Shown here one piece after another: positions 7,758-28,388 of a stretch of DNA of 64,000 bases. The DNA is from Collinsella aerofaciens ATCC 25986 (lineage in GTDB: Bacteria; Actinomycetota; Coriobacteriia; Coriobacteriales; Coriobacteriaceae), in assembly GCF_010509075.1 (NCBI RefSeq), contig NZ_CP048433.1, forward strand, positions 1,674,001 through 1,738,000, written 5' to 3'. Made by a program: the position numbers and the translations under genes. Numbering within the stretch: the stretch's first letter is position 1; each line of letters starts with the position of its first letter. The notes beneath the pieces are model-generated. The model was not told the DNA's origin. It did not search any database and saw nothing but the letters and a program-made list of their open reading frames with translations.

Positions 7758-8942
7758 TTAACGATACTCGTCCGCCAACTGTTTCCAAGCGGGTAGCGAA
7801 TTGACAATCGTTTCGTAGCTCACGCAATAGCCCAGGCGGAACCAACCCGGCATACCAAAGCTGTCCGAGGGAACCGCAAGCAACTCATACTTCTTTGCGC
7901 GCTCACAGAACGCATTCGCATCGGGCTCCAACGCTTTCACCCATAGGTAGAACGCGCCATCCGGCTCAACATAGGTGTAGCCATACTCCGCTAGTGCGTC
8001 GGTAAGCGCGGTGCGGTTGCGCGCATAGGCCTCGACATCGCTCGGCTCATCGATGCAATCGATGATTACGCGCTGGAAGAGTGCCGGTGCGCATACAAAA
8101 CCCAGCGTACGGGCAGCACCCGCAACAGCCGGCATCAGACGGGCAGCCTGCGGATTGGTGTTGGGAACCAAGATCCACCCCACGCGCTCACCCGGCAGCG
8201 ACAGCGACTTGGAATACGAGTAGCACACGATGGTGTGCTCGTAGATCGAGGGCACCCAAGGCACCTCGGCACCGTACACGATCTCGCGGTACGGCTCATC
8301 CGAGATGAGCATAATCGGATTCTCGGGATCGCGCTGAGCGTTGGCCTCGCGCAGAACATTGGCCAGTCGCGTCAGCGTGTCGCGCGTATACACGGCGCCG
8401 GTCGGGTTATTCGGCGAGTCGATGATGACGGCAGTCGTCTTATCGGTAATCGCCTTGAGCGCGTTGTCCACACTCAGCTGGAACGTATCTTCATTGGCGA
8501 GCGCCTCAACACACGTACAGCCGGCTTTCTCAATCCACACGCGATACTCCGGGAAGTACGGTGCAATGACGATAACCTCATCGCCCGGGTTCGTAACGGC
8601 GTTGAGCGTGCAGGTGAGCGAAGCCGCGGCGCCCACGGTCATAAAGACATCCTTGCCCTCATAACTCGTACCAAAGCGGCGGTTGAGCGACTCAGCCACG
8701 GCGGTACGGCACTGCGGCAGGCCCGGTGCGGGCGTGTATCCGTGCAGCTGGTCACTCGGCAGCTCCAAGGCCTTCTTAATGGACTCCGCCACGGCAGCGG
8801 GCGCCGGAACGCTCGGGTTACCCAGCGAAAAATCGAATACATTTTCCGCACCAATCTGCGCCTTGCGCTCAAGGCCATAGCTAAAAATCTCGCGGATGAT
8901 GGAGCTTTCCGCACCGCGAGCATACATAGTTTCGTTGATCAT
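7758..8942 (-). CDS. Pyridoxal-phosphate-dependent aminotransferase (class I/II)
   Basis: This 394-residue fold-type I aminotransferase shows the classical order: N-terminal FDFSLGNPSVPAP, the cofactor-ring motif SPNNPTGAVY, and the PLP-lysine motif SYSKSLSLPGERVG. The C-terminal substrate Arg lies in WFRLGYCVS. Family members of this type use aspartate, alanine or aromatic amino acids with 2-oxoacids, and the specificity cannot be read here. The start ATG at 8942 is chosen for its AAGGGGA ribosome site; the frame runs 33 codons further upstream without one and would enter the palindromic repeat. It stands alone, separated from ftsH by a terminator and a long hairpin. Confidence 0.88.
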   Translation of the reverse strand: MINETMYARGAESSIIREIFSYGLERKAQIGAENVFDFSLGNPSVPAPAAVAESIKKALELPSDQLHGYTPAPGLPQCRTAVAESLNRRFGTSYEGKDVFMTVGAAASLTCTLNAVTNPGDEVIVIAPYFPEYRVWIEKAGCTCVEALANEDTFQLSVDNALKAITDKTTAVIIDSPNNPTGAVYTRDTLTRLANVLREANAQRDPENPIMLISDEPYREIVYGAEVPWVPSIYEHTIVCYSYSKSLSLPGERVGWILVPNTNPQAARLMPAVAGAARTLGFVCAPALFQRVIIDCIDEPSDVEAYARNRTALTDALAEYGYTYVEPDGAFYLWVKALEPDANAFCERAKKYELLAVPSDSFGMPGWFRLGYCVSYETIVNSLPAWKQLADEYR

Positions 8943-9001
8943 CTGTTCCCCTTTCACATAGGCGCTATTGTACGCTTTAGCCGAGCAAAGCGCCGCAGCA
9001 A

Positions 9002-9063
9002 TGTTGATTGGGGACAGACTTAAATGCGTGAAAACGCTCATTTAAGTCTGCTCCCAATCAACA
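9002..9063. repeat. Palindromic intergenic element (REP-like hairpin)
   Basis: Two 25-nt arms (9002-9026 and 9039-9063) match at 23 of 25 positions when inverted and are separated by 12 nt. The core reads GGGGACAGACTTAAATG. It lies just beyond the ftsH terminator and lacks a U-tract, so it is more likely a REP-type palindrome than a second terminator. Confidence 0.6.
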
Positions 9064-9064
9064 A

Positions 9065-9104
9065 AAAGAAAAAGCCTCCGCAGGTTTCCCCGCAGAGGCT
9101 TTCG
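9065..9104 (-). terminator. ftsH terminator
   Basis: On the minus strand a stem of about 12 bp (AAAGCCTC... with GAGGCTTT) is followed by TTTTTCTTTTT. It lies 10 nt after the ftsH stop. Confidence 0.88.
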
Positions 9105-9113
9105 CCACAAAGG

Positions 9114-11252
<2,139 letters not shown>

Positions 11253-11253
11253 C

Positions 11254-11802
11254 TTACGAATAAACCTCCGGTTTCAAAATGCCCAGATACGGAAGGTTAC
11301 GATAGCGCTCGGCATAGTCGAGGCCGTAGCCCACCACAAAGGCATCGGGGCAATGGGTTCCAACATACTTGGGCGTGATGGCCGAGGTGCGGTCCTCAAC
11401 GTCCTTCCACAGGAAGGCAGCGACCTCCAGCGAAGCGGGCTTGCGGCTCTCGAGGTTCTTCATCAGGTACTTGAGGGTCAGGCCCGAGTCCAGAATGTCC
11501 TCGACGATCAGCACGTCGCGACCACGGATGTCGATATCCAGATCCTTAATGATACGCACGATGCCCGAAGACTTCACACCGTCGCCATAGCTCGAAACAG
11601 CCATGAAATCGATGTTGGTCGGTAGCTCAATCTTGCGCATCAGGTCGCCCATAAAGACAACGGCACCGCGCAGAACCGCGATCAGCACCAGATCCTTACC
11701 CGCGTAGTCGCGAGTGATCTCCTCGCCCAGGCGAGAAACGATGCCGTCGATATCCTCCTGCGTAAACAGAACCTTCTCGATATCCGGATGTTGAGAAGCC
11801 AT
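11254..11802 (-). CDS. hpt: Hypoxanthine phosphoribosyltransferase
   Basis: This 182-residue purine-salvage enzyme makes IMP or GMP from hypoxanthine or guanine and PRPP. The PRPP-binding signature VLIVEDILDSGLTL lies at 97-110, and the flexible-loop region SSYGDGVKSSG is at 70-80. The length is normal. The start ATG at 11802 is preceded by AAAGGG. The gene is cotranscribed with ftsH downstream and lies 148 nt after tilS. The order tilS-hpt-ftsH is conserved in many Gram-positive bacteria, which supports all three calls. Confidence 0.95.
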   Translation of the reverse strand: MASQHPDIEKVLFTQEDIDGIVSRLGEEITRDYAGKDLVLIAVLRGAVVFMGDLMRKIELPTNIDFMAVSSYGDGVKSSGIVRIIKDLDIDIRGRDVLIVEDILDSGLTLKYLMKNLESRKPASLEVAAFLWKDVEDRTSAITPKYVGTHCPDAFVVGYGLDYAERYRNLPYLGILKPEVYS

Positions 11803-11950
11803 GACAACCCTTTCTTGTGCTTAATCGCCCACACACCGCCGTATGGACGCGAACTACACATTCTAGCAGCGCACGGGGTATATTTTCCAGCCCGCGCACC
11901 ATCAGCGCGGGAATACCGTCAACGCCGCACAGAACAGCTGGTGCGAGGGG

Positions 11951-13489
11951 CTAATCCGCGTCAACCACGCGAAGCAGATAAGCCACACGCGTCGCCGCCG
12001 TGCATTTAAAACGTTCGTCCGCGCGAACTCCGGCGACCCACACCACGGCACCTCCCGGCGCCGTCCTCACCACGGGCACGCCGGCGCGCTCGGAAACGGG
12101 AATGCGAGCCTCGCCTAGCAAGTCGGATACCTTCTTGCTTCGGCCACTCATTCCTAACGGGCACATCACGTCTCCCGGTGCGGGACCGTCCACCCACAGG
12201 CGCGCCAATCGCGCCTCTGCAGGGATCTCGCCACGTGAGCCCGCCAGGATCCGCTCACTATCGCTGTCGGCAAAACCCAGGGCAGCCGCGTCTACCAAAG
12301 CTGTCACTTCCCCGGCAGCCGCAAGCTCACGGGCGCGGCGCACGATATCGCATCCCGGCTCAACGGCCATCGGCTCTGCGACCAGCATGCGCCCCCCGCC
12401 CAACGGCAAACGACCGGGTATGGTAATCCAGTCCGCAACCAGCCCCTCACGAGCCGCCGGCGCCTTAAACGCTAGCATGCCAAACTCGACGCGCGCGTCA
12501 ATTCCCGCCGGAAGCGTGACCGAGCCTGTGCCTTCGGCAACGCAGGAAAGGACTCGCTCCACATGTCGCATCTCTGGACGAGCGCCCGGATCGATGCGTT
12601 TGATCGCCAGTCGCACGATGCGCCGCGCGATTACCACCTCGGCCGCAGCAAGGCGTCTGGCATCGAGCACTAGCGCGCCCGCCGCCTCCTTGCGCAGGCA
12701 GCTTCGAAACGCCTGTGCCGACAGCTGGGATAGAAACGCATCTTCGTCACCCAAGATCTCACAGGCGGCGCCAATCGTCTTGCACACGCTCGCATTACGC
12801 TGTGCCACCACTGGCATTACCCGATGGCGCACGTAGTTTCGCAGATACGAGATATCCTCATTGCTCTCGTCTTCACGCCACGGCTGACCATGTACCTGTA
12901 GATAGCCCACGAGCTCGCCATGAGTTAGGTCGAGCAAGGGACGCACCACGATATTCCTCCGGCGAGGAATGCTCGATAGACCAGCGGGCCCCGAACCCTT
13001 AATCGCGTTCATCAAAAACGTTTCCGCGCGATCCGAAGACGTGTGCGCGGTGCAGATACGAGCCGCCGTTCGCGGTGCCCCCGTCTGGGCGCAGAGTTCG
13101 CGAACATACCTCCGCGCCGCGGCATAGCGCACCTCGCGGGCCGCGGCCTCAATATTGCCCGACTCCCCATCAAAATAAGCGTGCTCCACACACAGCGGTA
13201 AACCATATTGCGCGCAGAGCTCACGCACAAAGGCCTCGTCGCCATCGGACGCCTTGCCGCGCAGATGATGGTTTACATGCAGCACATGCAGGCGCTCGCG
13301 AGCAATGGGGGCAACACCGCGTCCGTCTTGGATATCCAGCTTTGATGTGCACGCCATAAGAAGCAGTGCCGTCGAGTCCGCGCCGCCTGATACCATGAGC
13401 ACGACAGGAGCTGCCTGCTGCCTCGTCCGGGTCTCATCGACTGCCCCAGGCACGGCATGGTGTCCGTAATGCTGTGATACCGTTGGCAT
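11951..13489 (-). CDS. tilS: tRNA(Ile)-lysidine synthase TilS
   Basis: This 512-residue enzyme attaches lysine to C34 of the tRNA-Ile CAU anticodon, changing both codon reading and charging. The N-type ATP-pyrophosphatase P-loop SGGADS is at 34-39, followed by HVNHHLRG and the AHTSSDRAETFLMNAIKGSG segment. The C-terminal part carries the TilS-C substrate domain (GDVMCPLGMSGRSKKVSDLL). The start ATG at 13489 has AGGAGGA at ideal distance. About 26 N-terminal residues precede the core fold, slightly longer than usual. It is divergent from the metallo-hydrolase gene across a 48-bp spacer. Confidence 0.93.
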   Translation of the reverse strand: MPTVSQHYGHHAVPGAVDETRTRQQAAPVVLMVSGGADSTALLLMACTSKLDIQDGRGVAPIARERLHVLHVNHHLRGKASDGDEAFVRELCAQYGLPLCVEHAYFDGESGNIEAAAREVRYAAARRYVRELCAQTGAPRTAARICTAHTSSDRAETFLMNAIKGSGPAGLSSIPRRRNIVVRPLLDLTHGELVGYLQVHGQPWREDESNEDISYLRNYVRHRVMPVVAQRNASVCKTIGAACEILGDEDAFLSQLSAQAFRSCLRKEAAGALVLDARRLAAAEVVIARRIVRLAIKRIDPGARPEMRHVERVLSCVAEGTGSVTLPAGIDARVEFGMLAFKAPAAREGLVADWITIPGRLPLGGGRMLVAEPMAVEPGCDIVRRARELAAAGEVTALVDAAALGFADSDSERILAGSRGEIPAEARLARLWVDGPAPGDVMCPLGMSGRSKKVSDLLGEARIPVSERAGVPVVRTAPGGAVVWVAGVRADERFKCTAATRVAYLLRVVDAD

Positions 13490-13537
13490 TCGCTTCCTCC
13501 TTTATTCGTCCGCACCCATTGTATCCTTTGGAATCTT

Positions 13538-14347
13538 ATGTCTTGCCTGCACCTTCATATCCTCGGCAGTGGCTCTAAAGGCAACTGCGCACTCATCGAG
13601 GGCCCGCAGGGGCTCATTATGGTCGATGACGGACTGTCTCGCCGCGAGACATTAAAGCGCATGGCAGAACTGGGGCTCTCGGCAGACAACGTCTCGGCTC
13701 TTCTCATTACTCATGAGCATAGCGATCACATCAAGGGCCTCGATGTCTGGTGCAAGCACTGGCACGGCCCCCTCTTTGCCAGCAGGGGCACTCTTTCGAG
13801 CAAAGAAAATCTTTCGCATCTGCCTGTCGAGGAATTCGATCCCGGTGACACCCTATCCATTGCCGGCATCCACGTGCAAACCTACTCAACGTCACACGAT
13901 GTCATCAATCCAGTCGGCTATCGATTCGACACCCTCGATGATTCCATCGGTTTTGCCACCGACACCGGAGAGCTATCGAGCCAAGCCATGAACACCCTCG
14001 AAGATTGTCGAGTCCTCGCACTCGAAAGCAACCACGATGTGACCATGCTGCGCGAGGGAGAATATCCCCGCTTTCTTCAGGAGCGCATCCTGTCTGCAAG
14101 GGGACACCTCTCCAATGGCCAAGCCGCCGAAGCCGCGCGCGAACTTGTTACCGAACGCACCGAACAGCTCATTGCCATGCATATCAGCCAAGATAACAAT
14201 CGTCCGAGCCTTACCGTCAAAAGCTATGCCAAAGCTCTGACCGCAACCCTGGATGACGAGGTCGGCAGCTCCGCAACCCTTCTCCAAGGATCGCGAAAAC
14301 TCTCGATACGCCCCGCAAGCCAGCATCGGCCAGTAACCATTCAATAG
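13538..14347 (+). CDS. MBL-fold metallo-hydrolase, WalJ/YycJ type
   Basis: This 269-residue metallo-beta-lactamase-fold protein has HILGSGSKGN at the N-terminus, the metal motif THEHSDH (58-64), TSHDVINPVGYRF, ATDTGELS and LESNHD. This pattern is that of the YycJ/WalJ family, reported as 5'-3' exonucleases. In Firmicutes the gene accompanies the walRK operon; here it stands alone, divergent from tilS, and no walRK-like pair adjoins it. The start ATG at 13538 has only a weak GGA ribosome site. It converges on hsp20 with a shared terminator. Confidence 0.82.
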   Translation: MSCLHLHILGSGSKGNCALIEGPQGLIMVDDGLSRRETLKRMAELGLSADNVSALLITHEHSDHIKGLDVWCKHWHGPLFASRGTLSSKENLSHLPVEEFDPGDTLSIAGIHVQTYSTSHDVINPVGYRFDTLDDSIGFATDTGELSSQAMNTLEDCRVLALESNHDVTMLREGEYPRFLQERILSARGHLSNGQAAEAARELVTERTEQLIAMHISQDNNRPSLTVKSYAKALTATLDDEVGSSATLLQGSRKLSIRPASQHRPVTIQ

Positions 14348-14356
14348 ACTGTCCTA

Positions 14357-14402
14357 GACAGCAAAAGGGGCCGAGAATCGCTTCCCAGCCCCTTTTGCTG
14401 TC
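14357..14402. terminator. Bidirectional terminator
   Basis: A 15-bp perfect stem (14357-14371 with 14388-14402) lies between the convergent metallo-hydrolase and hsp20 genes and is followed by TTTTAATA on the plus side. Confidence 0.88.
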
Positions 14403-14429
14403 TTTTAATAGCGCAGAACACCAACGAAG

Positions 14430-14861
14430 TTAGTCGATGGAGATCTTCGTAACGTTCTTCTTCTCGACGATCTTGGGGACCGTAACGGTCAGGATGCCGT
14501 CAGCGTACTTAGCCGAGAGGCCCTCGCTCGAAGCGTCCTTTAGATACACGCCACGCGTCGCGCTGTACGAGCTGAACTCCTTCTGCAGGAAGTTCTTGCC
14601 CTCGTTCTCCTCGTCTTCCTCGACATTCACGCTAATGGACAGACGACCCTCGTTAAGCTCGACATCGATATCGTCCTTGGCGACGCCGGTCAGATAAGCC
14701 TTGACCTCATAGCCGTCGCCCTTATCCTCAACGTCAACGGGAAACGCCTTGGAAGCAATCGAGTTGTTTGCAAGGTCAGTCATATCATCAAACAGATCGA
14801 ACAGCGAGCTAGCAGAAGGACGAACGCCAAAAACCGAACGATAAGGAACCATGCTTGCCAT
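14430..14861 (-). CDS. Small heat-shock protein (Hsp20/alpha-crystallin)
   Basis: This 143-residue holdase chaperone has an alpha-crystallin domain from about 40 to the end, with motifs VKAYLTGVAKDDIDVEL and GILTVTVPK. The N-terminus contains FGVRPSASSLFDLFDDM. The ATG at 14861 is chosen because AAGGAG lies 9 nt upstream; the frame extends 11 codons further without one. It binds unfolded proteins without ATP. The long AT-rich upstream region suggests regulated expression, but I find no clean HAIR or CIRCE operator. Confidence 0.93.
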   Translation of the reverse strand: MASMVPYRSVFGVRPSASSLFDLFDDMTDLANNSIASKAFPVDVEDKGDGYEVKAYLTGVAKDDIDVELNEGRLSISVNVEEDEENEGKNFLQKEFSSYSATRGVYLKDASSEGLSAKYADGILTVTVPKIVEKKNVTKISID

Positions 14862-15138
14862 GTTTACCACTCCTTTTAAGGACTGCCGAGTCATCTTCTA
14901 GGTGACTGGGACTTCTTTTGACGCTCTTATATATGCCCACCCAGTGCTCATATATACATCGACTATAAAGTTTTTTGAGTCTAGTACTATAAGCATATCT
15001 AAGTGTGTTTGACTCAGGTTTTAATAAGGTTAAGGTTCTTTGAACCAGAGCTTAAATAACAAGTATGTTCACAGCTACAAATAGCAAGGGGCTTACAATG
15101 AGCGCGTACACGTTGTTGGTAACGAGCTAAAGGGCATC
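14862..15138. promoter_or_regulatory. AT-rich divergent regulatory region (hsp20 / small membrane protein)
   Basis: This 277-bp spacer is much more AT-rich than its surroundings and must hold both divergent promoters. An inverted pair TGAGTC (14976-14981) and GACTCA (15011-15016) and a hairpin GGTTC-TTT-GAACC (15034-15046) are visible. TTGACT (15009-15014) could be a plus-strand -35, but no strong -10 follows. No perfect CIRCE or HspR box was found. Confidence 0.35.
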
Positions 15139-15606
15139 ATGGACGACCAAAACCAGAACAAAATGTTTATGCCGACGCAGGGGGAAGATACTTCCACGCA
15201 GCCGCCGCGGTTCCATCGCCCCCACATCTCGCAAGAGCCCATTAATGATCCGGAGCCCGAGTATGTGACGAGAAATCGATATCAAACGCTCGAGGATGCC
15301 CAAACGGGACGTAAACATATGGGCGTCGCCTCGGGAGACCCTGTATATCTGAAAGACGCACCATTATCTAAAAACAGCGCAGCTAGTGATGAGCCGATGA
15401 AAGCATCCGCCACTCATCGACAAAGAGGTCCTCGACCAAAGCAAACCTTGACGCATTCGGCTCGCTATCTCGAAACGCCAAAACAGGGAAAATCAATCTT
15501 CGTTTCGACAAGTAAACGACGCAAGCAGCATCGACTGACAATCCTGCTTTTGATCATTGCGGTCATAGCAGTTGCCCTTGTTATTCGATTTATTTTCTTT
15601 AAATAA
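15139..15606 (+). CDS. Small protein with C-terminal membrane anchor, unknown function
   Basis: I do not recognise this 155-residue protein. Residues 1-125 are hydrophilic, rich in Gln, Pro, Thr and Lys, and look largely disordered. A basic SKRRKQHR segment precedes one transmembrane helix (about 131-152), and the protein ends FIFFK, so it is predicted to be tail-anchored with the bulk in the cytoplasm. The start ATG at 15139 is preceded by AAAGGG. It diverges from hsp20 and is followed by the end of rRNA operon 1, whose terminator faces it. No catalytic motif is visible. Confidence 0.65.
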   Translation: MDDQNQNKMFMPTQGEDTSTQPPRFHRPHISQEPINDPEPEYVTRNRYQTLEDAQTGRKHMGVASGDPVYLKDAPLSKNSAASDEPMKASATHRQRGPRPKQTLTHSARYLETPKQGKSIFVSTSKRRKQHRLTILLLIIAVIAVALVIRFIFFK

Positions 15607-15670
15607 AAGCTCAATACCAAAAACGATAAGATCGTCTGGTGTAAATGAGTCATTTACGCCCGGTAAACGC

Positions 15671-15700
15671 AAAAAAGGGGGAGGCCGCGAGGCCTCCCCC
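15671..15700 (-). terminator. Terminator of rRNA operon 1
   Basis: A 10-bp perfect GC-rich stem (15677-15686 with 15691-15700) with loop GCGA is followed on the minus strand by six T residues. Confidence 0.92.
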
Positions 15701-15735
15701 TTCTCAGTTCAAGCGTACGGCTCGGTGCCGTCCAC

Positions 15736-15854
15736 CGGTCAGCGGCGCCCTGGCCTCCCACGGGCCGACCCCGCAGTACTCTCGGCGCGATGGGGCTTAG
15801 CTTCCGGGTTCGGAACGGGACCGGGCGTGCCCCCCATGCTCTGGCCGCTGACCG
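15736..15854 (-). rRNA. rrf: 5S ribosomal RNA (operon 1)
   Basis: On the minus strand the sequence carries the 5S core CCCGTTCCGAACCCGGAAG and GCCGAGAGTACTGCGGGG. The closing helix GGTCAGCGGC pairs with GCCGCTGACC. It follows 23S and precedes the operon terminator. Ends are estimated from the closing helix. Confidence 0.9.
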
Positions 15855-15997
15855 GTGGGCGGCGCCCACCGTTACGGTGTCCTGGGTCTCACTCTACACG
15901 TGCCCTGGGGGCCGCATGGCGCATAGGGGAGGTGACTCGGGGGCATCCTCGTGCCCGGACCGCGCATGAGCGCATGTCCCGCGGGCCGCGAGGTGCG

Positions 15998-20880
<4,883 letters not shown>

Positions 20881-21231
20881 AAATGTATGGGCTTCGAGCC
20901 CGTCCGGTCCTCTCAGTCATTCGCTGATCGGTTCCGTTCGATTCATATGGTTCTAGTATAGGAAAAGGAATTTCTCGGGGCCGCCTCTCGGCGGCCTTGC
21001 GAAAAACAAATCCAAGTTAGACCATTTCAAATGGTTCGATGTCTGCCCGGATGCGACACTTGAAGTGTCCATCCTCGCAGTATCCGGTTCTCAAGGTGCA
21101 CGCCTGCGCTGGTTCCCGGTTCGACCGGGCCGCGCGGCAAGGAGATATATTGCCAGACCGGAGGGGCCCCGGGGGCGGGAATCTGGGCGTACACATTTCC
21201 TACACATATAAGTACTCTCGGCTGGCTGGTT
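20881..21231 (-). promoter_or_regulatory. rRNA operon 1 leader and promoter region
   Basis: The leader holds two perfect 6-bp hairpins with 3-nt loops, ACCATT-TCA-AATGGT (21021-21035) and GACACT-TGA-AGTGTC (21055-21069). It also has CCTTGAGAACCGGATAC on the minus strand (21096-21080). A weak promoter candidate is TTAACC, 17 nt, TATATG (about 21235-21207, minus). Beyond position 21181 the two operons differ completely, so their promoters are not the same sequence. Confidence 0.5.
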
Positions 21232-21267
21232 AAAAACAGGAGGGGACCTCGCATCCGAGATCCCCTC
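21232..21267 (-). terminator. Phosphoglucomutase terminator
   Basis: A 12-bp stem with one mismatch (21240-21251 with 21256-21267) is followed on the minus strand by CTGTTTTT. It lies between the phosphoglucomutase stop and the operon 1 promoter region. Confidence 0.82.
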
Positions 21268-21302
21268 TTTAGCCCATCTATAGCTATAGACTCTTAAATA
21301 CC

Positions 21303-22997
21303 TTATGCCAGCAGCTTGCGACCAGACTCCTCAATCGCGTCAAGTGCGGCATCAGCCTCGGCGGCATCCGCGCCCTTAGCGAAGATGTACAGCTTAATCT
21401 TGGGCTCGGTGCCGGAAGGACGAACAATACCCTTGTTGCCGCCCTCAAGATCGAACTCAATGACGTTAGCCTTCGGCAGGCCGTTCACGCAGGTGTTGTA
21501 ATCCACGACAGCCTCAATCTTGGAACCGGCGAGCTCCGCGGGCGGGTTCTCGCGCAGACCAGCCATGATGCCGGCCATCTTTGCCGCACCCTCAGCGCCC
21601 GGATAGCTCAGCGAAATCGTCTTGTTGTGATAGTAGCCATACTTCTCGTACAGCTCGTGCATCGCATCTGCAAGGTTCTTGCCCTGGAGCTTGTAATACT
21701 GCGCCATCTGGCAAATCAGAAGAGAAGTGCTCACGGCGTCCTTGTCGCGCACGTGGTCACCGGCCAGATAGCCGTAGCTCTCCTCAAAACCGAAGATAAA
21801 GCGATCGACCTCGCCAGCATCGGAAAGAGAAGTAATGATGTCGCCGATGTACTTGAAGCCCGTCAGGCAGCGGCGGAGCTCAAAACCGTACTCGTCGGCC
21901 AGAGCGTCAACCATGGCGGAAGAAACGATAGTAGTGACAGCAACCTTCTTAGTGAGGTCCTCACCGCGAGCAGCGCGGGTCTTGCAGATATAGTCAAGCA
22001 GCAGAACGCCCATCTCATTGCCGGTCAGCAGCAGATAGTCATCGCCATTCTTAACGGCAACGCCAACGCGATCGGCGTCAGGATCGGTTGCAAGCAGCAG
22101 ATCGGGGTGAACCTGCTCGCACAGGTCAATGCCCTTCTGCATGGCCTGACGAATCTCGGGGTTAGGATACGGGCAGGTCGGGAAATCGCCGTTAGGCTCC
22201 TTCTGCTCGGGAACAACCGTGACATCAGTGATGCCAGCGCGCTCGAGCACCGTCGTGACGGGAATGAGGCCAGTGCCGTTGAGCGGAGTGTAGACGAGCT
22301 TAAGCGGAGCGCCAGCGATCTCCTCGGCAGAAAGGTTAGTCACGCCGCGGGCGAGAACGGCGTCGTAATAACGCTCGAGGCACGAATCATCGATCCATTT
22401 GACCAGACCCTGCTCAAGAGCCTCATCGAAGTCCATGGACTTCACGCCGGTGAACGTATCGGTCTCGGCGATAGCCTTAGAAATTGCATCGGCGGCCTCG
22501 CTGGTGATCTGGCAGCCGTCGGGGCCATAGGCCTTATAGCCGTTATAAGGCGCCGGATTATGACTAGCGGTCATGCAAATGCCACCGGAGCACTTAAGGT
22601 CGCGGACGGCCCAGGAGAGCGTCGGCACAGGAGAAATCTTGGGATACACGAGGGCAGTCACGCCGTTTGCTGCAAGAATGGCAGCCGTCGTCTTGACGAA
22701 CAGCTCACCTTTATTGCGGCTATCGCGAGCGATGGCGACCGTCGGATGCTCGAAGGTCGCATTGAGGTAGTCAGCGAATCCCTGGGTCGCACGACCGACC
22801 GTATAGATATTCATACGGTTAGTGCCCGCACCGATAGTGCCGCGAAGGCCGGCAGTACCGAAGGCGAGATCCTGGAAGAAAGCGTCGGTGATGGCGTCCT
22901 CATCACCCTGCTCCTTCATCGTGTTAAGCTCAGCGAGGAGCTCCTCGTCCTTGACATTGGCAATCCAAGTATCAAGCAGCTCATGAACATCTGCCAT
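21303..22997 (-). CDS. pgcA: Phospho-sugar mutase (phosphoglucomutase/phosphomannomutase family)
   Basis: This 564-residue alpha-D-phosphohexomutase interconverts hexose-1- and hexose-6-phosphates and so links glycolysis to cell-envelope sugar synthesis. The catalytic phosphoserine loop is MTASHNP, the metal loop DPDADR, the sugar-binding loop GFEESYG and the phosphate loop RPSGTEPKIK. The length fits the PgcA-type mutases of Gram-positive bacteria. The start ATG at 22997 follows GGAAGGA. It is the only protein gene between the two rRNA operons and is coded in the same direction, so it may receive read-through from operon 2 if that terminator leaks. Confidence 0.93.
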   Translation of the reverse strand: MADVHELLDTWIANVKDEELLAELNTMKEQGDEDAITDAFFQDLAFGTAGLRGTIGAGTNRMNIYTVGRATQGFADYLNATFEHPTVAIARDSRNKGELFVKTTAAILAANGVTALVYPKISPVPTLSWAVRDLKCSGGICMTASHNPAPYNGYKAYGPDGCQITSEAADAISKAIAETDTFTGVKSMDFDEALEQGLVKWIDDSCLERYYDAVLARGVTNLSAEEIAGAPLKLVYTPLNGTGLIPVTTVLERAGITDVTVVPEQKEPNGDFPTCPYPNPEIRQAMQKGIDLCEQVHPDLLLATDPDADRVGVAVKNGDDYLLLTGNEMGVLLLDYICKTRAARGEDLTKKVAVTTIVSSAMVDALADEYGFELRRCLTGFKYIGDIITSLSDAGEVDRFIFGFEESYGYLAGDHVRDKDAVSTSLLICQMAQYYKLQGKNLADAMHELYEKYGYYHNKTISLSYPGAEGAAKMAGIMAGLRENPPAELAGSKIEAVVDYNTCVNGLPKANVIEFDLEGGNKGIVRPSGTEPKIKLYIFAKGADAAEADAALDAIEESGRKLLA

Positions 22998-23178
22998 ATG
23001 AGTCCTTCCGTCACAATCAATAAAACGACACGTGTAAAACAGGACAAGCGCAGCAGTGCGCTAAAGCAAATATTAGTCCATTGAGAACAAAGAACCGACC
23101 AAAGAACGGTGAACGTCTATATTCAGCGGTGGATGATTAAATTGATTTAATTGCAGAAGGAATGTTGCGCGTAAACGC

Positions 23179-23208
23179 AAAAAAAGAGGAGGCCGCGAGG
23201 CCTCCCCC
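23179..23208 (-). terminator. Terminator of rRNA operon 2
   Basis: It is the same hairpin as in operon 1 but with two base changes in the distal arm (23185 and 23187). The stem is therefore slightly weaker, while the A/T tract is one base longer. Confidence 0.88.
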
Positions 23209-23243
23209 TTCTCAGTTCAAGCGTACGGCTCGGTGCCGTCCAC

Positions 23244-23362
23244 CGGTCAGCGGCGCCCTGGCCTCCCACGGGCCGACCCCGCAGTACTCTCGGCGCGATG
23301 GGGCTTAGCTTCCGGGTTCGGAACGGGACCGGGCGTGCCCCCCATGCTCTGGCCGCTGACCG
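23244..23362 (-). rRNA. rrf: 5S ribosomal RNA (operon 2)
   Basis: Identical by eye to the operon 1 copy. The ends are set by the same closing helix. Confidence 0.9.
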
Positions 23363-23505
23363 GTGGGCGGCGCCCACCGTTACGGTGTCCTGGGTCTCAC
23401 TCTACACGTGCCCTGGGGGCCGCATGGCGCATAGGGGAGGTGACTCGGGGGCATCCTCGTGCCCGGACCGCGCATGAGCGCATGTCCCGCGGGCCGCGAG
23501 GTGCG

Positions 23506-28388
<4,883 letters not shown>

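Noticed and set aside
7570-7845. 91-codon minus-strand frame between the PHP and aminotransferase genes
   Set aside because: It overlaps both neighbours in another frame and has no ribosome site; it is probably chance.
14862-15138. HAIR or CIRCE heat-shock operator upstream of hsp20
   Set aside because: TGAGTC and GACTCA are present but about 29 nt apart, which does not fit the CTTGAGT-N7-ACTCAAG or CIRCE consensus.
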